From Comamonas sp. lk (lineage in GTDB: Bacteria; Pseudomonadota; Gammaproteobacteria; Burkholderiales; Burkholderiaceae_C), in contig CAMELV010000010.1 of the NCBI GenBank assembly GCA_945925985.1, positions 52,894 to 116,893 of the forward strand: DNA of 64,000 nucleotides, given 5' to 3'. Of this stretch, positions 17,477 through 26,052 are shown one piece after another (position 1 is the stretch's first letter; each line of letters begins with the position of its first letter). The position numbers and the translations under genes are program-made. The notes beneath the pieces are model-generated. The model was not told the origin of the DNA. It ran no database searches and saw only the letters and a list, made by a program, of their open reading frames with translations.

Positions 17477-17540
17477 GCTTCAAAAGGCATCAACCTTTCG
17501 GCCATGTCAAGACAAGCCAAACCAACCAAAGACACGCACC

Positions 17541-18686
17541 GTGAATCAAGCGACTGACAAACAACTCCTGGCACCCGCCATCTCCAGCGATGCCCTGGCC
17601 GAAGCCCGTGCCCTGCTCGGCCTACCCATCAGGGTTGAGCAATGGAATTACGAGGCCACCCGCGACGTCATTCGGCACTACGCCTGGGGCATTGGTGACG
17701 ATAACCCACTCTTCTCTGACCCCGAGTACGCTGAGAGCACCCCCTGGGGTGGCATCATTGCGCCACCTACTTTTTTCTTTGGCATCTGGGATGCCGTGGT
17801 GGCACCTGGCTTGCCTGACGTGCAGTGGTACTACTCGGGTATCGACGCCGAGTTTTATCACCCGATCCGGCGTAATGACGCCATCACAGCATCGGCCGAG
17901 TACGTCGATGCTCAGCCGCTGTCGGGTAAAACTGTGGCCAACATGATTGTTCAGACCGGCGATGTGCGTTACCACGATCAAAATGGCCGGCTGATGACCA
18001 AGGTGCTATCGCACTGCTTCCGCGTGGCGCGCCAGGCTGCCAAGGGCGGTCTGAGTTACGCACCGCGTGAGAAGCACGTGTTTACTGCCGACGAGTTGGC
18101 TCACATCGCCGATGCCCAGATCAATGAGTTTGTCCGCGGCAGCGCGGTCCTTTACTGGGATGATGTCGTTGTGGGCGCTGATCTGCCTGGGACCGTTCGT
18201 GGACCGATCAACCAACTTGACATGACCACCTACTATTGCGGCGCGGTCGGCACCTCTGGCTACAAGTCAACCAAGCTGCGCTGGAAATACAAGAATTGGG
18301 CCAACCACAGCCCTGAAAAGCTGCCCAACAACTACGACAAGAGCTACTACGGTGCGGTGGTGCTGCCTAGCATTGGCCACCAGGACGCCAAAGTTGCCAC
18401 CGTCGATCTGGGCATGCCTGGACCTTACGACAATGGGCCGCAGCGTTGTGGCATGCTGACCACGGTGGTGACCAACTGGATCGGTGACGGCGGGTTTGTG
18501 CGAAGCGTTAGCGCCCGCCTGAAGATGCCGGTCATTTTTGGCGACTGCAATTATTTCAAAGCTCGGGTCACAGCCAAGCGCGTGGTCGACGGGGTCGGTT
18601 TGGTGGACATCGAGCTGTGGGGTGAGAACCAGCTGGGCCAATTGACGATCAAGGGCTCGGCAGTGGCCGAGTTGCCCTGCCGCTGA
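17541..18686 (+). CDS. MaoC-like acyl dehydratase with FAS1-type N-terminal hot-dog domain
   Basis: About 381 residues. The N-terminal half carries the FAS1-dehydratase pattern ATRDVIRHYAWGIGDDNPLFSDP and GGIIAPPTFFFGIWD, in which Asp/His-type hydratase residues are replaced as in the non-catalytic half of two-domain hydratases. The C-terminal half is a second hot-dog domain (YWDDVVVGADLPG..). It should hydrate or dehydrate an acyl-CoA. The GTG at 17541 is chosen because it follows the SDR by 64 bp. The only upstream ATG (17406) overlaps the SDR gene by 71 bp, and the next internal ATG is too late. Confidence 0.82.
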   Translation: MNQATDKQLLAPAISSDALAEARALLGLPIRVEQWNYEATRDVIRHYAWGIGDDNPLFSDPEYAESTPWGGIIAPPTFFFGIWDAVVAPGLPDVQWYYSGIDAEFYHPIRRNDAITASAEYVDAQPLSGKTVANMIVQTGDVRYHDQNGRLMTKVLSHCFRVARQAAKGGLSYAPREKHVFTADELAHIADAQINEFVRGSAVLYWDDVVVGADLPGTVRGPINQLDMTTYYCGAVGTSGYKSTKLRWKYKNWANHSPEKLPNNYDKSYYGAVVLPSIGHQDAKVATVDLGMPGPYDNGPQRCGMLTTVVTNWIGDGGFVRSVSARLKMPVIFGDCNYFKARVTAKRVVDGVGLVDIELWGENQLGQLTIKGSAVAELPCR

Positions 18687-18710
18687 TGCTGCGGTTGTCT
18701 TGGTGACCGC

Positions 18711-20798
18711 ATGACCGATTTCGCGCGTTTGCTCAGACCGGCCAGCATCGCGGTGGTGGGGGCCTCGCCAGACGCTGGCAAGCTGGCCGGACGACCGTTG
18801 GCCTATCTGCGGCGCTATGGCTATCAGGGCCGCGTGTACCCCGTGAATCCCAAGCACGCGCAAATCGACGGCGTACCCTGCAGTGCGACCATCCAAGACT
18901 TGCCGCGCAACATTGATCTGGCGCTGATCCTGCTCCCGGCCTCGGGCGTCGCCCAAGCCTTGGAAGCCTGCGCCTTGCAAGGCGTGGCCAATGCGATCTC
19001 TATCGCTGGCGGCTTTGCTGAGGCAGGTGCGCCGGCTGCGCAGCAAGAGCTCACAGCCATCTGCCAGACGTATGGCATCCGGCTGGTGGGCCCGAATTGC
19101 GTGGGCTTGCTCAACCCTGCTTTGGGTGTGACCGCCACGTTTTCCAGTGAGCTCAAAAATGCTTTGCCGCGGCCCGGCAAAGTGGCTCTTTTCACGCAAT
19201 CAGGTGCGCTGGGCAACTCGTTGTTGCAGAGCTTTAACGACCTGGGGCTCGGTCTGGCGTATTGGGTATCGACCGGTAACGAAGCGGACATCGGTGTCCT
19301 TGAATTGGTGTCGTACGCGATTGAGGACGACCAGGTTCAGTTGATCGCGCTGTATGTGGAAGGTCTTCAGCATGGGGAGCAGTTGCTGGCTTTGGCGCGA
19401 CGGGCCCGGGCAGCTGGCAAGATCATCCTGGTGTTGCGGGCTGGTCGGTCCCAGCAGGGCCGCGCAGCGGCGGTTTCGCACACGGGCAAACTCGCCGGTG
19501 CCTGGAAGGTCTGGTGCGATGTCGCTGCACAGGCCAGCCTTGTCACGGTGAACAACCTGGATGAGTTGCTAGATGTGGTGGCGGCAGTCGATCGGTTCGG
19601 ACACCCTGCGTTGGATGCAGCCCCAGGTTTGGGTGTATTGACGATTTCGGGTGGCTTGGGAGTTTTGATTTCTGATGCTGCTGCCGATGTGGGTTTGGCG
19701 ATTCCAACATTTGGTGAGGCGACACAGGCTGGGCTGCGGGCAATCCTGCCGCCGCAGATGACCGTCGCCAACCCGGTGGATACCGCCCTGTTCACCGATG
19801 AAAAGGGCTACGCCCATTGTGCGGAGTCGGTGTTGCGTGATCCAGCCATCGGAACCCTGTTGCTGGTGCTGACCCGGCTGGCGCATGACTACCAAGCCTT
19901 GCTGCCTTGGCTAGAGCAACTGGCCGCCGACGCCATGCGTCTGAACAAGCGTCTGGCCCTGACATTTTTATCCTCCTCCGACACGATGTTGGTGGCGGAT
20001 CGTCGCCGTGCGATGCAGTCCGGCGCCCTGGTGCTGCCAACCGCTGAGCGTGTGGTGGCAGCCTTGGGCCGGCGTGGGCAAGCCGTCAGGGCGCTGCCCA
20101 CTGCGGAATCAATCACCCTGCAGCAGGCGAGTCCAAGCCCATCGGTGGCGCACTTCCTGGCCCAGGCGGGCGTGCCAGTGTTGCCAGAATGTAGGTGCAC
20201 CGAGTTAGATGCCGCCCTGGACTTCGCTACGCGTCAAGGCTATCCTGTGGTGCTGAAGGTGGTATCCCCCGACATCCCCCACAAGAGCGAGGTCGGTGGC
20301 GTGGCACTCCACCTGACCGACGGGCGGGCATTGGCTAATGCCTGGCGCGACATGCAGGCATCGGTCATCAGGCTGGCGCCCGCGGCGAAAATTACGGGTT
20401 ACTCGGTTCAGCCCATGCTCAGCGGTGGTTTTGAGTTGATCGTCGGTTGCTCAGTTGACCCGGAACTGGGCCGTGTGCTGATGGTGGGCGCCGGGGGCAT
20501 TTGGGCCGAAATCCTCGACGATGTGAGATTTCTGGCGCTGCCTGCGAGCCGATCTGAAATTGCGGCCGCATTGCAGGGCCTTCGCATTGCGCCTATCTTG
20601 CGCGGTGCGCGTGGGCAGCCGCCGTTGGATGTCGACGCGGCCTGCGCCGTCATACACCGGCTCGCCCAGCAGTTTTGTGCCGATCCCGGGATTGCCGAGG
20701 TCGACCTCAACCCCCTACTGGTTCGCCCGCAGGGGCAGGGCGTCATGGCGTTGGACGTTCTTGTAGTCCCCGCCTCGACCCGGGCAGAATGGGGCTGA
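18711..20798 (+). CDS. Acyl-CoA synthetase (NDP-forming), fused alpha and beta parts
   Basis: A 695-residue enzyme of the ADP-forming acetyl-CoA synthetase/succinyl-CoA ligase type. An N-terminal CoA-binding Rossmann domain (IAVVGASPD..GYQGRVYPVNPKH) comes first. A ligase domain follows with the phospho-histidine motif VSHTGKLAG, then a C-terminal ATP-grasp domain (VVLKVVSPDIPHKSEVGGV, IAEVDLNPLLV). It makes or cleaves an acyl-CoA with ATP/ADP. It has the alpha-beta order of bacterial Pat-like and feruloyl-CoA synthetase-type proteins but without a GNAT domain. In this operon it probably activates or releases the pathway acid. It ends in a TGATG junction with the regulator. Confidence 0.9.
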   Translation: MTDFARLLRPASIAVVGASPDAGKLAGRPLAYLRRYGYQGRVYPVNPKHAQIDGVPCSATIQDLPRNIDLALILLPASGVAQALEACALQGVANAISIAGGFAEAGAPAAQQELTAICQTYGIRLVGPNCVGLLNPALGVTATFSSELKNALPRPGKVALFTQSGALGNSLLQSFNDLGLGLAYWVSTGNEADIGVLELVSYAIEDDQVQLIALYVEGLQHGEQLLALARRARAAGKIILVLRAGRSQQGRAAAVSHTGKLAGAWKVWCDVAAQASLVTVNNLDELLDVVAAVDRFGHPALDAAPGLGVLTISGGLGVLISDAAADVGLAIPTFGEATQAGLRAILPPQMTVANPVDTALFTDEKGYAHCAESVLRDPAIGTLLLVLTRLAHDYQALLPWLEQLAADAMRLNKRLALTFLSSSDTMLVADRRRAMQSGALVLPTAERVVAALGRRGQAVRALPTAESITLQQASPSPSVAHFLAQAGVPVLPECRCTELDAALDFATRQGYPVVLKVVSPDIPHKSEVGGVALHLTDGRALANAWRDMQASVIRLAPAAKITGYSVQPMLSGGFELIVGCSVDPELGRVLMVGAGGIWAEILDDVRFLALPASRSEIAAALQGLRIAPILRGARGQPPLDVDAACAVIHRLAQQFCADPGIAEVDLNPLLVRPQGQGVMALDVLVVPASTRAEWG

Positions 20799-21670
20799 TG
20801 GAAATCTCGCACCAAGATCGGGTGGCAGACACCGGCCAGTCTTCCAGCTCCACTGAACCCATGAAGTCATTGCGAACGGGCTTACGTATTCTGCTCGAGT
20901 TTGAAAACAGCCAACGCGATTTCAGTGTCACAGAGTTGGCAACGCGCTGCGGCCTGGCCAAAAGCCAGGTCTCGAAAATCCTCAGCGCCTTGGTCGACAG
21001 TGGCCTGGTAGTGCAGGACCCGGGGACTCGCACCTATTCGGTTGGACAGCGCTGCTATGTGCTGGGCTCCCGGTTCACCACGTATGACGGCCTGTGTCAG
21101 GCTGCCACACCGGTGATGCGTGAGCTGCTTAACCGAACCGGTCACAGTGTGCGGCTGTCAGTGCCGGACGGGGAGCAGACGCTGTACCTGATCGGTCTGG
21201 AAGGGCCGATGTTCATGGACACCGGTTGGCGTTCTGGCAGCAGCGTGCCATTTGGCGCCTCTTCGGCCGGCCGCGTTTTGATGGCCTACCTCGATCCCGA
21301 AAGGAGGCGGCACTTGCTTAGTTTGCCCGTACCAGCGCTCACCCCCGACACCGTGCGAGATCGTGACACCTTGGAACGGCTGATCACCGCCGCTCGGCGG
21401 GATGGTTATTGCGTGCAGCGCAACGAAACCTCGCCTGGTCTGGGTGTGGTGTCCGTGCCCCTGTTCAAGGCGGCACAGCAGATCGTCGGCGCACTGGGTT
21501 TGGCGTTTCCATCCCACCATATCGACGTTGACGCTGAACGCGCGCTGATCGCAGCGCTGCACGAGGCGGCGCGTGCGATCTCCCAGCGCTTGGGTTGCGG
21601 CGTTTACCCCTTCGGCATCGGCAAACCCCAGGGTGTGCCGATGGATAGCATCACACCAGCAGCGCGTTGA
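20798..21670 (+). CDS. IclR family transcriptional regulator
   Basis: About 290 residues. The N-terminal winged helix is [28 protein letters not shown], and an IclR effector domain runs from about residue 90 ([17 protein letters not shown]). The ATG at 20798 forms TGATG with the synthetase stop. An ATG nine bases earlier (20789) is the alternative. IclR proteins bind a small acid and act as repressor or activator at GGAAA/TTTCC palindromes. Such sites lie in the divergent region at 13819-13844, so this is the likely pathway regulator. It is the last gene of the arm it would control. Its last 20 bases overlap the 3' end of htpG. Confidence 0.9.
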   Translation: MEISHQDRVADTGQSSSSTEPMKSLRTGLRILLEFENSQRDFSVTELATRCGLAKSQVSKILSALVDSGLVVQDPGTRTYSVGQRCYVLGSRFTTYDGLCQAATPVMRELLNRTGHSVRLSVPDGEQTLYLIGLEGPMFMDTGWRSGSSVPFGASSAGRVLMAYLDPERRRHLLSLPVPALTPDTVRDRDTLERLITAARRDGYCVQRNETSPGLGVVSVPLFKAAQQIVGALGLAFPSHHIDVDAERALIAALHEAARAISQRLGCGVYPFGIGKPQGVPMDSITPAAR

Positions 21671-23633
21671 CCCGTTTCACATAAGCCGCCGGGTCGGCCG
21701 GCAGGCCGCCTTCGGCCAGCAACGCCTGGTCGAACAGGATGTGCGCCAGGTCGTGGAAATGCACCGAGCCGTCGAGCTTTTTCACCAGCGGGTGTTCGGC
21801 GTTGACTTCCAGCACCGGCTTCACCTCGGGGGCGCTCTGGCCGGCCTGCTTGAGCATGCGCGCCAACTGGGTGCTCATGCCGTGGTCCTGCACCACCAGG
21901 CAAGCCGGGCTGTCCACCAGTCGGGTGGTCACGCGCACGTCTTCGGCCTTGTCTTTCAGCGCCTCTTTCAGCTTGGCCAGCAGCGGCTTGAAGGTCTCAG
22001 CCGCTTCTTCAGCCGCTTTTTTCTCGGCTTCATCCTGCAGCTTGCCCAGATCGACGGCGCCTTTGGCCACGCTTTGCATCGGCGTGCCGTCAAACTCATT
22101 GAGGTAGTTGAGCGCCCACTCGTCCACCCGGTCGGTCATGAGCAGCACCTCAATGCCTTTTTTCTTGAAGACCTCGAGTTGCGGGCTGTTCTTGGCGGCG
22201 GCCAGGCTGTCGGCGGTGATGTAGTAAATGGCTTCCTGGCCCTCCCTCATGCGGGCCTTGTAGTCGGCCAGGCCCACGCTCACCGTGTCGCTGGTGCTGC
22301 TGGCAAAGCGCAGCAACTTGGCCAGCCGGTCCTTGTTGCCAAAGTCTTCGCCCAGGCCTTCTTTGAGTACGGCACCAAACTCGTTGTAAAACTTGGTGTA
22401 CTTGCCAGCGGCGGCCTCGGCGGCCGCCTTGTCCTCGGCGCTCAGCACGTCGGTCACTTCGCCATCGGCCGCAGCCGGTAGCGTGTCATGGCGGGCCAGG
22501 TCTTCGAGCATGCCCAGCACGCGCTTGGTGCAGCCTTCGCGGATGGCTTTTACGTCGCGGCTCTCCTGCAGCAACTCGCGGCTAACGTTGAGCGGCAGAT
22601 CGGCCGAATCGACCACGCCTTTGACAAAGCGCAGGTAGGTGGGCATCAGCGCCTCGGCGTCGTCCATGATGAAAACGCGCTTGACGTAGAGCTTGATGCC
22701 AGCTGATTTTTCGCGGTTGTACAGGTCCATCGGCGCTTTGGACGGGATGTACAGCAGCTGGGTGTACTCGGTGCTGCCTTCAACCCGGTTGTGGGTATGG
22801 GCCAGCGGGGCCTCGAAGTCGTGGCTGATCTGTTTGTAAAACTCGTCGTACTGCTCGTGGGTGATGTCTTTTTTGGCACGGGCCCAGATGGCGTTGGCCT
22901 TGTTCACCGACTCCCAGTCGCCGGTTTTGACCATGCCGCCGGGCTGGCGGCCGCCGTTTTCGTCGCAGGGGTTGATCAGCTCGCCGTCTTTCCATTCTTC
23001 CTTTTCCATCAGGATCGGCAGGCTGATGTGGTCGGAGTATTTGCTGATGATGCCCTTGACCTTCCAGGCACTGGCGTAATCCAGCGCGTCGTCGCGCAGG
23101 TGCAGCGTCACGCTGGTGCCGCGTGCGGCGCGGTCGATGGTCTCGACCTCAAAGTCGCCCGCGCCGCCGCTGATCCAGCGCACCCCTTCAGCGGTGCTCA
23201 GCCCGGCACGGCGGGAATCGACCGTGATCTTGTCGGCCACGATAAAGCCCGAATAAAAACCGACGCCAAACTGGCCGATCAGCTGGGAGTCGGCCTTCTG
23301 GTCGCCCGAGAGTTTGGAGACAAAGTCCTTGGTGCCGCTCTTGGCAATGGTGCCCAGGTGGTCAATTGCCTCCTGCTGGCTCATGCCAATCCCGTTGTCG
23401 GTGATGGTCAGGGTCTTGGCGTCCTTGTCAAAACTGACCCGCACCTCCAGGTTGGGCGCGTCTTCATACAGGCCGCTGTTGTTGATGGCTTCAAAACGCA
23501 GCTTGTCGCAGGCGTCAGAGGCGTTGGACACCAGCTCGCGCAGAAAAATCTCCTTGTTGGAGTACAGCGAGTGGGTGACGAGGTGCAGAAGCTGGGCCAC
23601 TTCGGCCTGGAAGGAGAGGGTTTGCTTGCTCAT
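21651..23633 (-). CDS. htpG: Chaperone protein HtpG (Hsp90)
   Basis: Full-length bacterial Hsp90 of 660 residues. The GHKL ATPase motifs are present ([39 protein letters not shown]). The middle domain carries [22 protein letters not shown] client and ATP contacts, and the C-terminal dimerisation domain ends [12 protein letters not shown]. It is an ATP-driven chaperone dimer in the cytosol. A sigma-32-type promoter lies about 70 bp upstream. The stop lies inside the convergent IclR gene (20-base antisense overlap). Confidence 0.97.
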   Translation of the reverse strand: MSKQTLSFQAEVAQLLHLVTHSLYSNKEIFLRELVSNASDACDKLRFEAINNSGLYEDAPNLEVRVSFDKDAKTLTITDNGIGMSQQEAIDHLGTIAKSGTKDFVSKLSGDQKADSQLIGQFGVGFYSGFIVADKITVDSRRAGLSTAEGVRWISGGAGDFEVETIDRAARGTSVTLHLRDDALDYASAWKVKGIISKYSDHISLPILMEKEEWKDGELINPCDENGGRQPGGMVKTGDWESVNKANAIWARAKKDITHEQYDEFYKQISHDFEAPLAHTHNRVEGSTEYTQLLYIPSKAPMDLYNREKSAGIKLYVKRVFIMDDAEALMPTYLRFVKGVVDSADLPLNVSRELLQESRDVKAIREGCTKRVLGMLEDLARHDTLPAAADGEVTDVLSAEDKAAAEAAAGKYTKFYNEFGAVLKEGLGEDFGNKDRLAKLLRFASSTSDTVSVGLADYKARMREGQEAIYYITADSLAAAKNSPQLEVFKKKGIEVLLMTDRVDEWALNYLNEFDGTPMQSVAKGAVDLGKLQDEAEKKAAEEAAETFKPLLAKLKEALKDKAEDVRVTTRLVDSPACLVVQDHGMSTQLARMLKQAGQSAPEVKPVLEVNAEHPLVKKLDGSVHFHDLAHILFDQALLAEGGLPADPAAYVKRVNALLV

Positions 23634-23703
23634 AGGTGTGGTGTGGTCTCAAAAAACGGAGGGTGCCTGATGGGCGCCGGAGCCGGTCACCCGGACAACC
23701 CGC

Positions 23704-23732
23704 AATTATGGGCGATGCGCCTCCATTTCAAG
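23704..23732 (-). promoter_or_regulatory. Heat-shock (sigma-32) promoter of htpG
   Basis: Read on the minus strand, CTTGAAA (23732-23726) is followed after 13 nt by CCCATAATT (23712-23704). This is close to the sigma-32 consensus CTTGAA-N13-17-CCCCAT. The start codon lies about 70 bp downstream, and the function of htpG fits. Confidence 0.7.
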
Positions 23733-23772
23733 GCGCCCGTCGTCGACCTCGGGCTGCGCTGCGCCTCATAAA

Positions 23773-24267
23773 ATGGTGTCTACCCCTCACGCCACCCGCC
23801 GAATGACCCCTCCAACGATGCCCCAAGCGCCCCATGCACCTCAGCCAGTCGCGCCCTGGCTGACCGTGGCCCGGTTGGAGGTCGGGGTACGCACTTTCCC
23901 GCCCGGTGAGAGCAACCCCCGCATCTGCGCGTACCACGCCGGCACGAATATTCAAGGCTACGACGACAAAGCCTCTTGGTGTTCGTCTTTTGTGAACTGG
24001 GTGCTGGGGCAGAGCGGGATCAAGGGTACTGGCTCGGCGCTGGCGCGAAGCTGGCTCGATTGGGGTGAGCCACTAGAGGCGCCACGGCCTGGTTGCATTG
24101 CTGTGTTGTGGCGTGATGAGCCCACCAGTTGGAAAGGGCACGTGGGCTTTTGGTTGCGCGAGGACGCGGCCCAGGTGCACCTGCTGGGCGGGAACCAGCT
24201 TGAAGCGGTGCGAGAGCACGCCTACCCCCGCCTGTGCGTGCTGGGGTACCGCTGGCCTGGGGGCTAG
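23773..24267 (+). CDS. TIGR02594-like CHAP/NlpC-type protein
   Basis: A 164-residue protein with a papain-like amidase pattern: WCSSFVNWVL (Cys nucleophile), then GTGSALARSWLDWG, GHVGFWL (His) and LLGGNQ. This matches the TIGR02594 family of presumed peptidoglycan hydrolases found near phage or secretion genes. No signal peptide or phage gene is visible nearby, so its site of action is unclear. An alternative start is the ATG at 23803. It is transcribed divergently from htpG. Confidence 0.75.
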   Translation: MVSTPHATRRMTPPTMPQAPHAPQPVAPWLTVARLEVGVRTFPPGESNPRICAYHAGTNIQGYDDKASWCSSFVNWVLGQSGIKGTGSALARSWLDWGEPLEAPRPGCIAVLWRDEPTSWKGHVGFWLREDAAQVHLLGGNQLEAVREHAYPRLCVLGYRWPGG

Positions 24268-24293
24268 GCTCAGACGCCCAGGCCCTCAAACGC

Positions 24294-24530
24294 TCAAAGG
24301 CCGAGCAGTTTCTTGGCTTCGCCCAGCGCCTTCATGGAGGCGTCATGTTTGCCGGCCTTGTGCTGTGCTTCGCCTTCGGCCCGCATGGCTTTCACCTTGG
24401 TCATGTCCGCACCAGTCAGTACCGGTTTGGTGGCCAATTTGGCGTCAATGGCCTTCATTTCGCTCGGGCAGTTATGGGCAAAAGCCAAGGAACTGGTCAG
24501 GGCCAACAGGGCAAAGAGTGATTTTTTCAT
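24294..24530 (-). CDS. Small secreted protein of unknown function
   Basis: 78 residues with a convincing signal peptide (MKKSLFALLALTSSLAFA, cleavage before HNCPSEM). The mature part of about 60 residues is helical and Lys/Ala-rich with one cysteine (TKVKAMRAEGEAQHKAGKHDASMKAL in outline). I do not recognise a named family, though similar short exported proteins occur in Burkholderiales. It stands alone between convergent and codirectional neighbours. Confidence 0.75.
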   Translation of the reverse strand: MKKSLFALLALTSSLAFAHNCPSEMKAIDAKLATKPVLTGADMTKVKAMRAEGEAQHKAGKHDASMKALGEAKKLLGL

Positions 24531-24614
24531 GGATATTCAAGCTACGGGTGCCAGAAAATGCTGGCGCAATGATTGTTACCACGGTGCCAGCCGAAGAGTG
24601 CGTCAGGCGCTAAA

Positions 24615-24630
24615 GCCCCTACACAGGGGC
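24615..24630 (-). terminator. Possible terminator of the pseudouridine synthase gene
   Basis: On the minus strand GCCCCT-GTGT-AGGGGC forms a 6 bp GC stem with a 4 nt loop, followed by TTTAG. It lies 22 bp downstream of the stop at 24653. The U-tract is short. Confidence 0.45.
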
Positions 24631-24652
24631 AAGTCTTTGGCTGGGCCTGGCC

Positions 24653-25594
24653 TTAAAACTTTTCGTGGGGCGCCAAGTAGCGCCACTGCCCCAGCGGCAG
24701 GTTGCCCAGCATGACCTGGCCGATGCGCACCCGTTTCAGCCCGACCACCTTCAGGCCGACCAGCTCGCACATGCGCCGGATCTGCCGTTTTTTGCCCTCG
24801 GTCAGCACCACGCGCAGTTGCTCCGGGTTTTGCCAGCTGATCTTGGCAGGTTTAAGGGCCTGCCCGTCCAGGCTCAGGCCGTGACGCAGCTTGTCCAGCA
24901 GGGCCGGCGGGAACACGGCCTGCACGTTGGTGGTGATGGGGTCGTCGTCGTCCATGCGCACCAACTGGCCTGGCTTCGGGTCGTTCTGGGGCTGGCCGGT
25001 TTTGTCCAAGCCGAGGTAGACCACGCGCACGAGGTACTCCTTTTCCATCACCGAGTCTTCGCCGATCAGCTGGCGCGCCACCCGGCCATCCTGCGTCAGC
25101 ACCAGCAGCCCGATCGAGTCGATGTCCAGCCGGCCGGCCGGCACCAGGCTTTGCAACTGTTTGGGGTGAAAGAAAAAGCGTGCGTTGTCCTCGGCCCAAC
25201 GGTTTTGCGGCTGCACCAGGGTGATGGCCGGCAGGTGACCGTCTTCAGCCTGCCCGCTGACCAGCCCCATGGGTTTGTTGACCAGGATGGTGACCTGGTT
25301 GGCCTGCTGACCCTGCGCCTGCGGGCTGACCTCGATGCGCACATCGGGCGCCACCTGCATGCCCATAGTGGCCACCACGCCATTCACCTTGACCCAGCCC
25401 TTGCCGATCCAGTCATCGGCCTCGCGCCGCGAGGCCAGCCCGAGTTCGGCCATGCGTTTGTTCAGGCGCAGCGTGCCATTGGGGCCGATGGCGGCGGTGT
25501 TGGTCTGCCCCGCGGGGATTGGCGCCCGCTGGGCCGGCGGCGCTGCGCGCCGGAAGGTGGGAGCGGGCGGAGCAGGGGGTTTGGGTAGGGTCAT
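24653..25594 (-). CDS. Pseudouridine synthase, RsuA/RluB/RluF type
   Basis: 313 residues. A Pro/Ala-rich N-terminal tail of about 40 residues precedes an S4 RNA-binding domain (LRLNKRMAELGLASRREADDWI). The catalytic domain has the active Asp motif GRLDIDSIGLLVLTQDG and the C-terminal TEGKKRQIRRMCELVGLKVVGL. It isomerises a uridine in ribosomal RNA. The GKKRQIRRM end resembles RluF (23S rRNA), but RluB or RluE types cannot be excluded. Its ATG lies two bases from a dispersed repeat copy, so its leader is made of repeat DNA. Confidence 0.88.
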   Translation of the reverse strand: MTLPKPPAPPAPTFRRAAPPAQRAPIPAGQTNTAAIGPNGTLRLNKRMAELGLASRREADDWIGKGWVKVNGVVATMGMQVAPDVRIEVSPQAQGQQANQVTILVNKPMGLVSGQAEDGHLPAITLVQPQNRWAEDNARFFFHPKQLQSLVPAGRLDIDSIGLLVLTQDGRVARQLIGEDSVMEKEYLVRVVYLGLDKTGQPQNDPKPGQLVRMDDDDPITTNVQAVFPPALLDKLRHGLSLDGQALKPAKISWQNPEQLRVVLTEGKKRQIRRMCELVGLKVVGLKRVRIGQVMLGNLPLGQWRYLAPHEKF

Positions 25595-25595
25595 T

Positions 25596-25660
25596 TGCTA
25601 TTGAATTAGGAGCTATAGCGTCATATTTTACAAGGGCTGGGGGCTGATTTGTCTTCAAAC
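25596..25660 (+). repeat. Dispersed ~55 bp repeat, copy B, in the leader of the pseudouridine synthase gene
   Basis: It begins TGCTATTGAATTAGGAGC and contains ACAAGGGCTGGGGGC, matching the order seen in the other copies. This is the only intergenic copy seen. It occupies the first bases upstream of the minus-strand start codon at 25594. Confidence 0.7.
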
Positions 25661-25703
25661 TCTGAAGGAGACCGACAGCGACGGCTTGAACCTCTCGTCT
25701 AGC

Positions 25704-25942
25704 AGCCCGGCGTCAGGGGTGGCGCGGTAAGGGCGCTGTCTGCGGCGGTCGGCGTGAACGCCGACTTCGCTGCGATGCTCGTCCAGCGGTCGGGGCGCAG
25801 AACTCACTGTGTTCGCTGCGCTCACGCCGTTCGAACAACCGCGCCCAGCATGATGACGAGCGCGCTGCGCGCGACGACCGCTGGCCTGCGCTTCTCGCCG
25901 CCCCAGAATGCGCCCTTACCGCGCCACCCCTGACGCCAGGCT
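25704..25942. mobile_element. MITE-like element with 33 bp terminal inverted repeats
   Basis: The arms 25704-25736 and 25910-25942 are inverted copies matching at 32 of 33 positions (shared core GGCGTCAGGGGTGGCGCGGT). They enclose 173 bp with further nested inverted segments (CCAGCGGTCG at 25783 with CGACCGCTGG at 25875). No transposase or clear target duplication is visible. The gap 25595-26052 (458 bp) holds copy B of the dispersed repeat, this element and a hairpin, and no convincing gene. Confidence 0.65.
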
Positions 25943-25969
25943 TTGCCTTGGAATTGACAACGCCGGTTT

Positions 25970-26017
25970 GCAAAGGCGCAACGAGGCACGCTGCGGCCCG
26001 TCTCGCTGCGCCTTTGC
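25970..26017. terminator. Long hairpin downstream of the Crp/Fnr gene
   Basis: GCAAAGGCGCAACGAG (25970-25985) pairs with CTCGCTGCGCCTTTGC (26002-26017), 15 of 16 bp around a 16 nt loop. It lies 36 bp after the stop of the minus-strand Crp/Fnr gene. It could be a terminator or part of the neighbouring repeat. It has no U-tract. Confidence 0.4.
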
Positions 26018-26052
26018 TGACGTGATGTGATCGCTCACAACTGGCCGCGAAT

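Noticed and set aside
17406..17540. ATG start at 17406 for the MaoC-like gene
   Set aside because: It would overlap the SDR coding region by 71 bases and adds 45 residues without hot-dog homology. The GTG at 17541 fits better.
21573..22481. A 302-codon plus-strand open frame antisense to htpG
   Set aside because: htpG is certain on the other strand, and the frame has no recognisable domain.
24548..24565. GCCAG..CTGGC stem upstream of the small secreted protein
   Set aside because: Only 5 bp with a 6 nt loop and no U-tract. Too weak to call.
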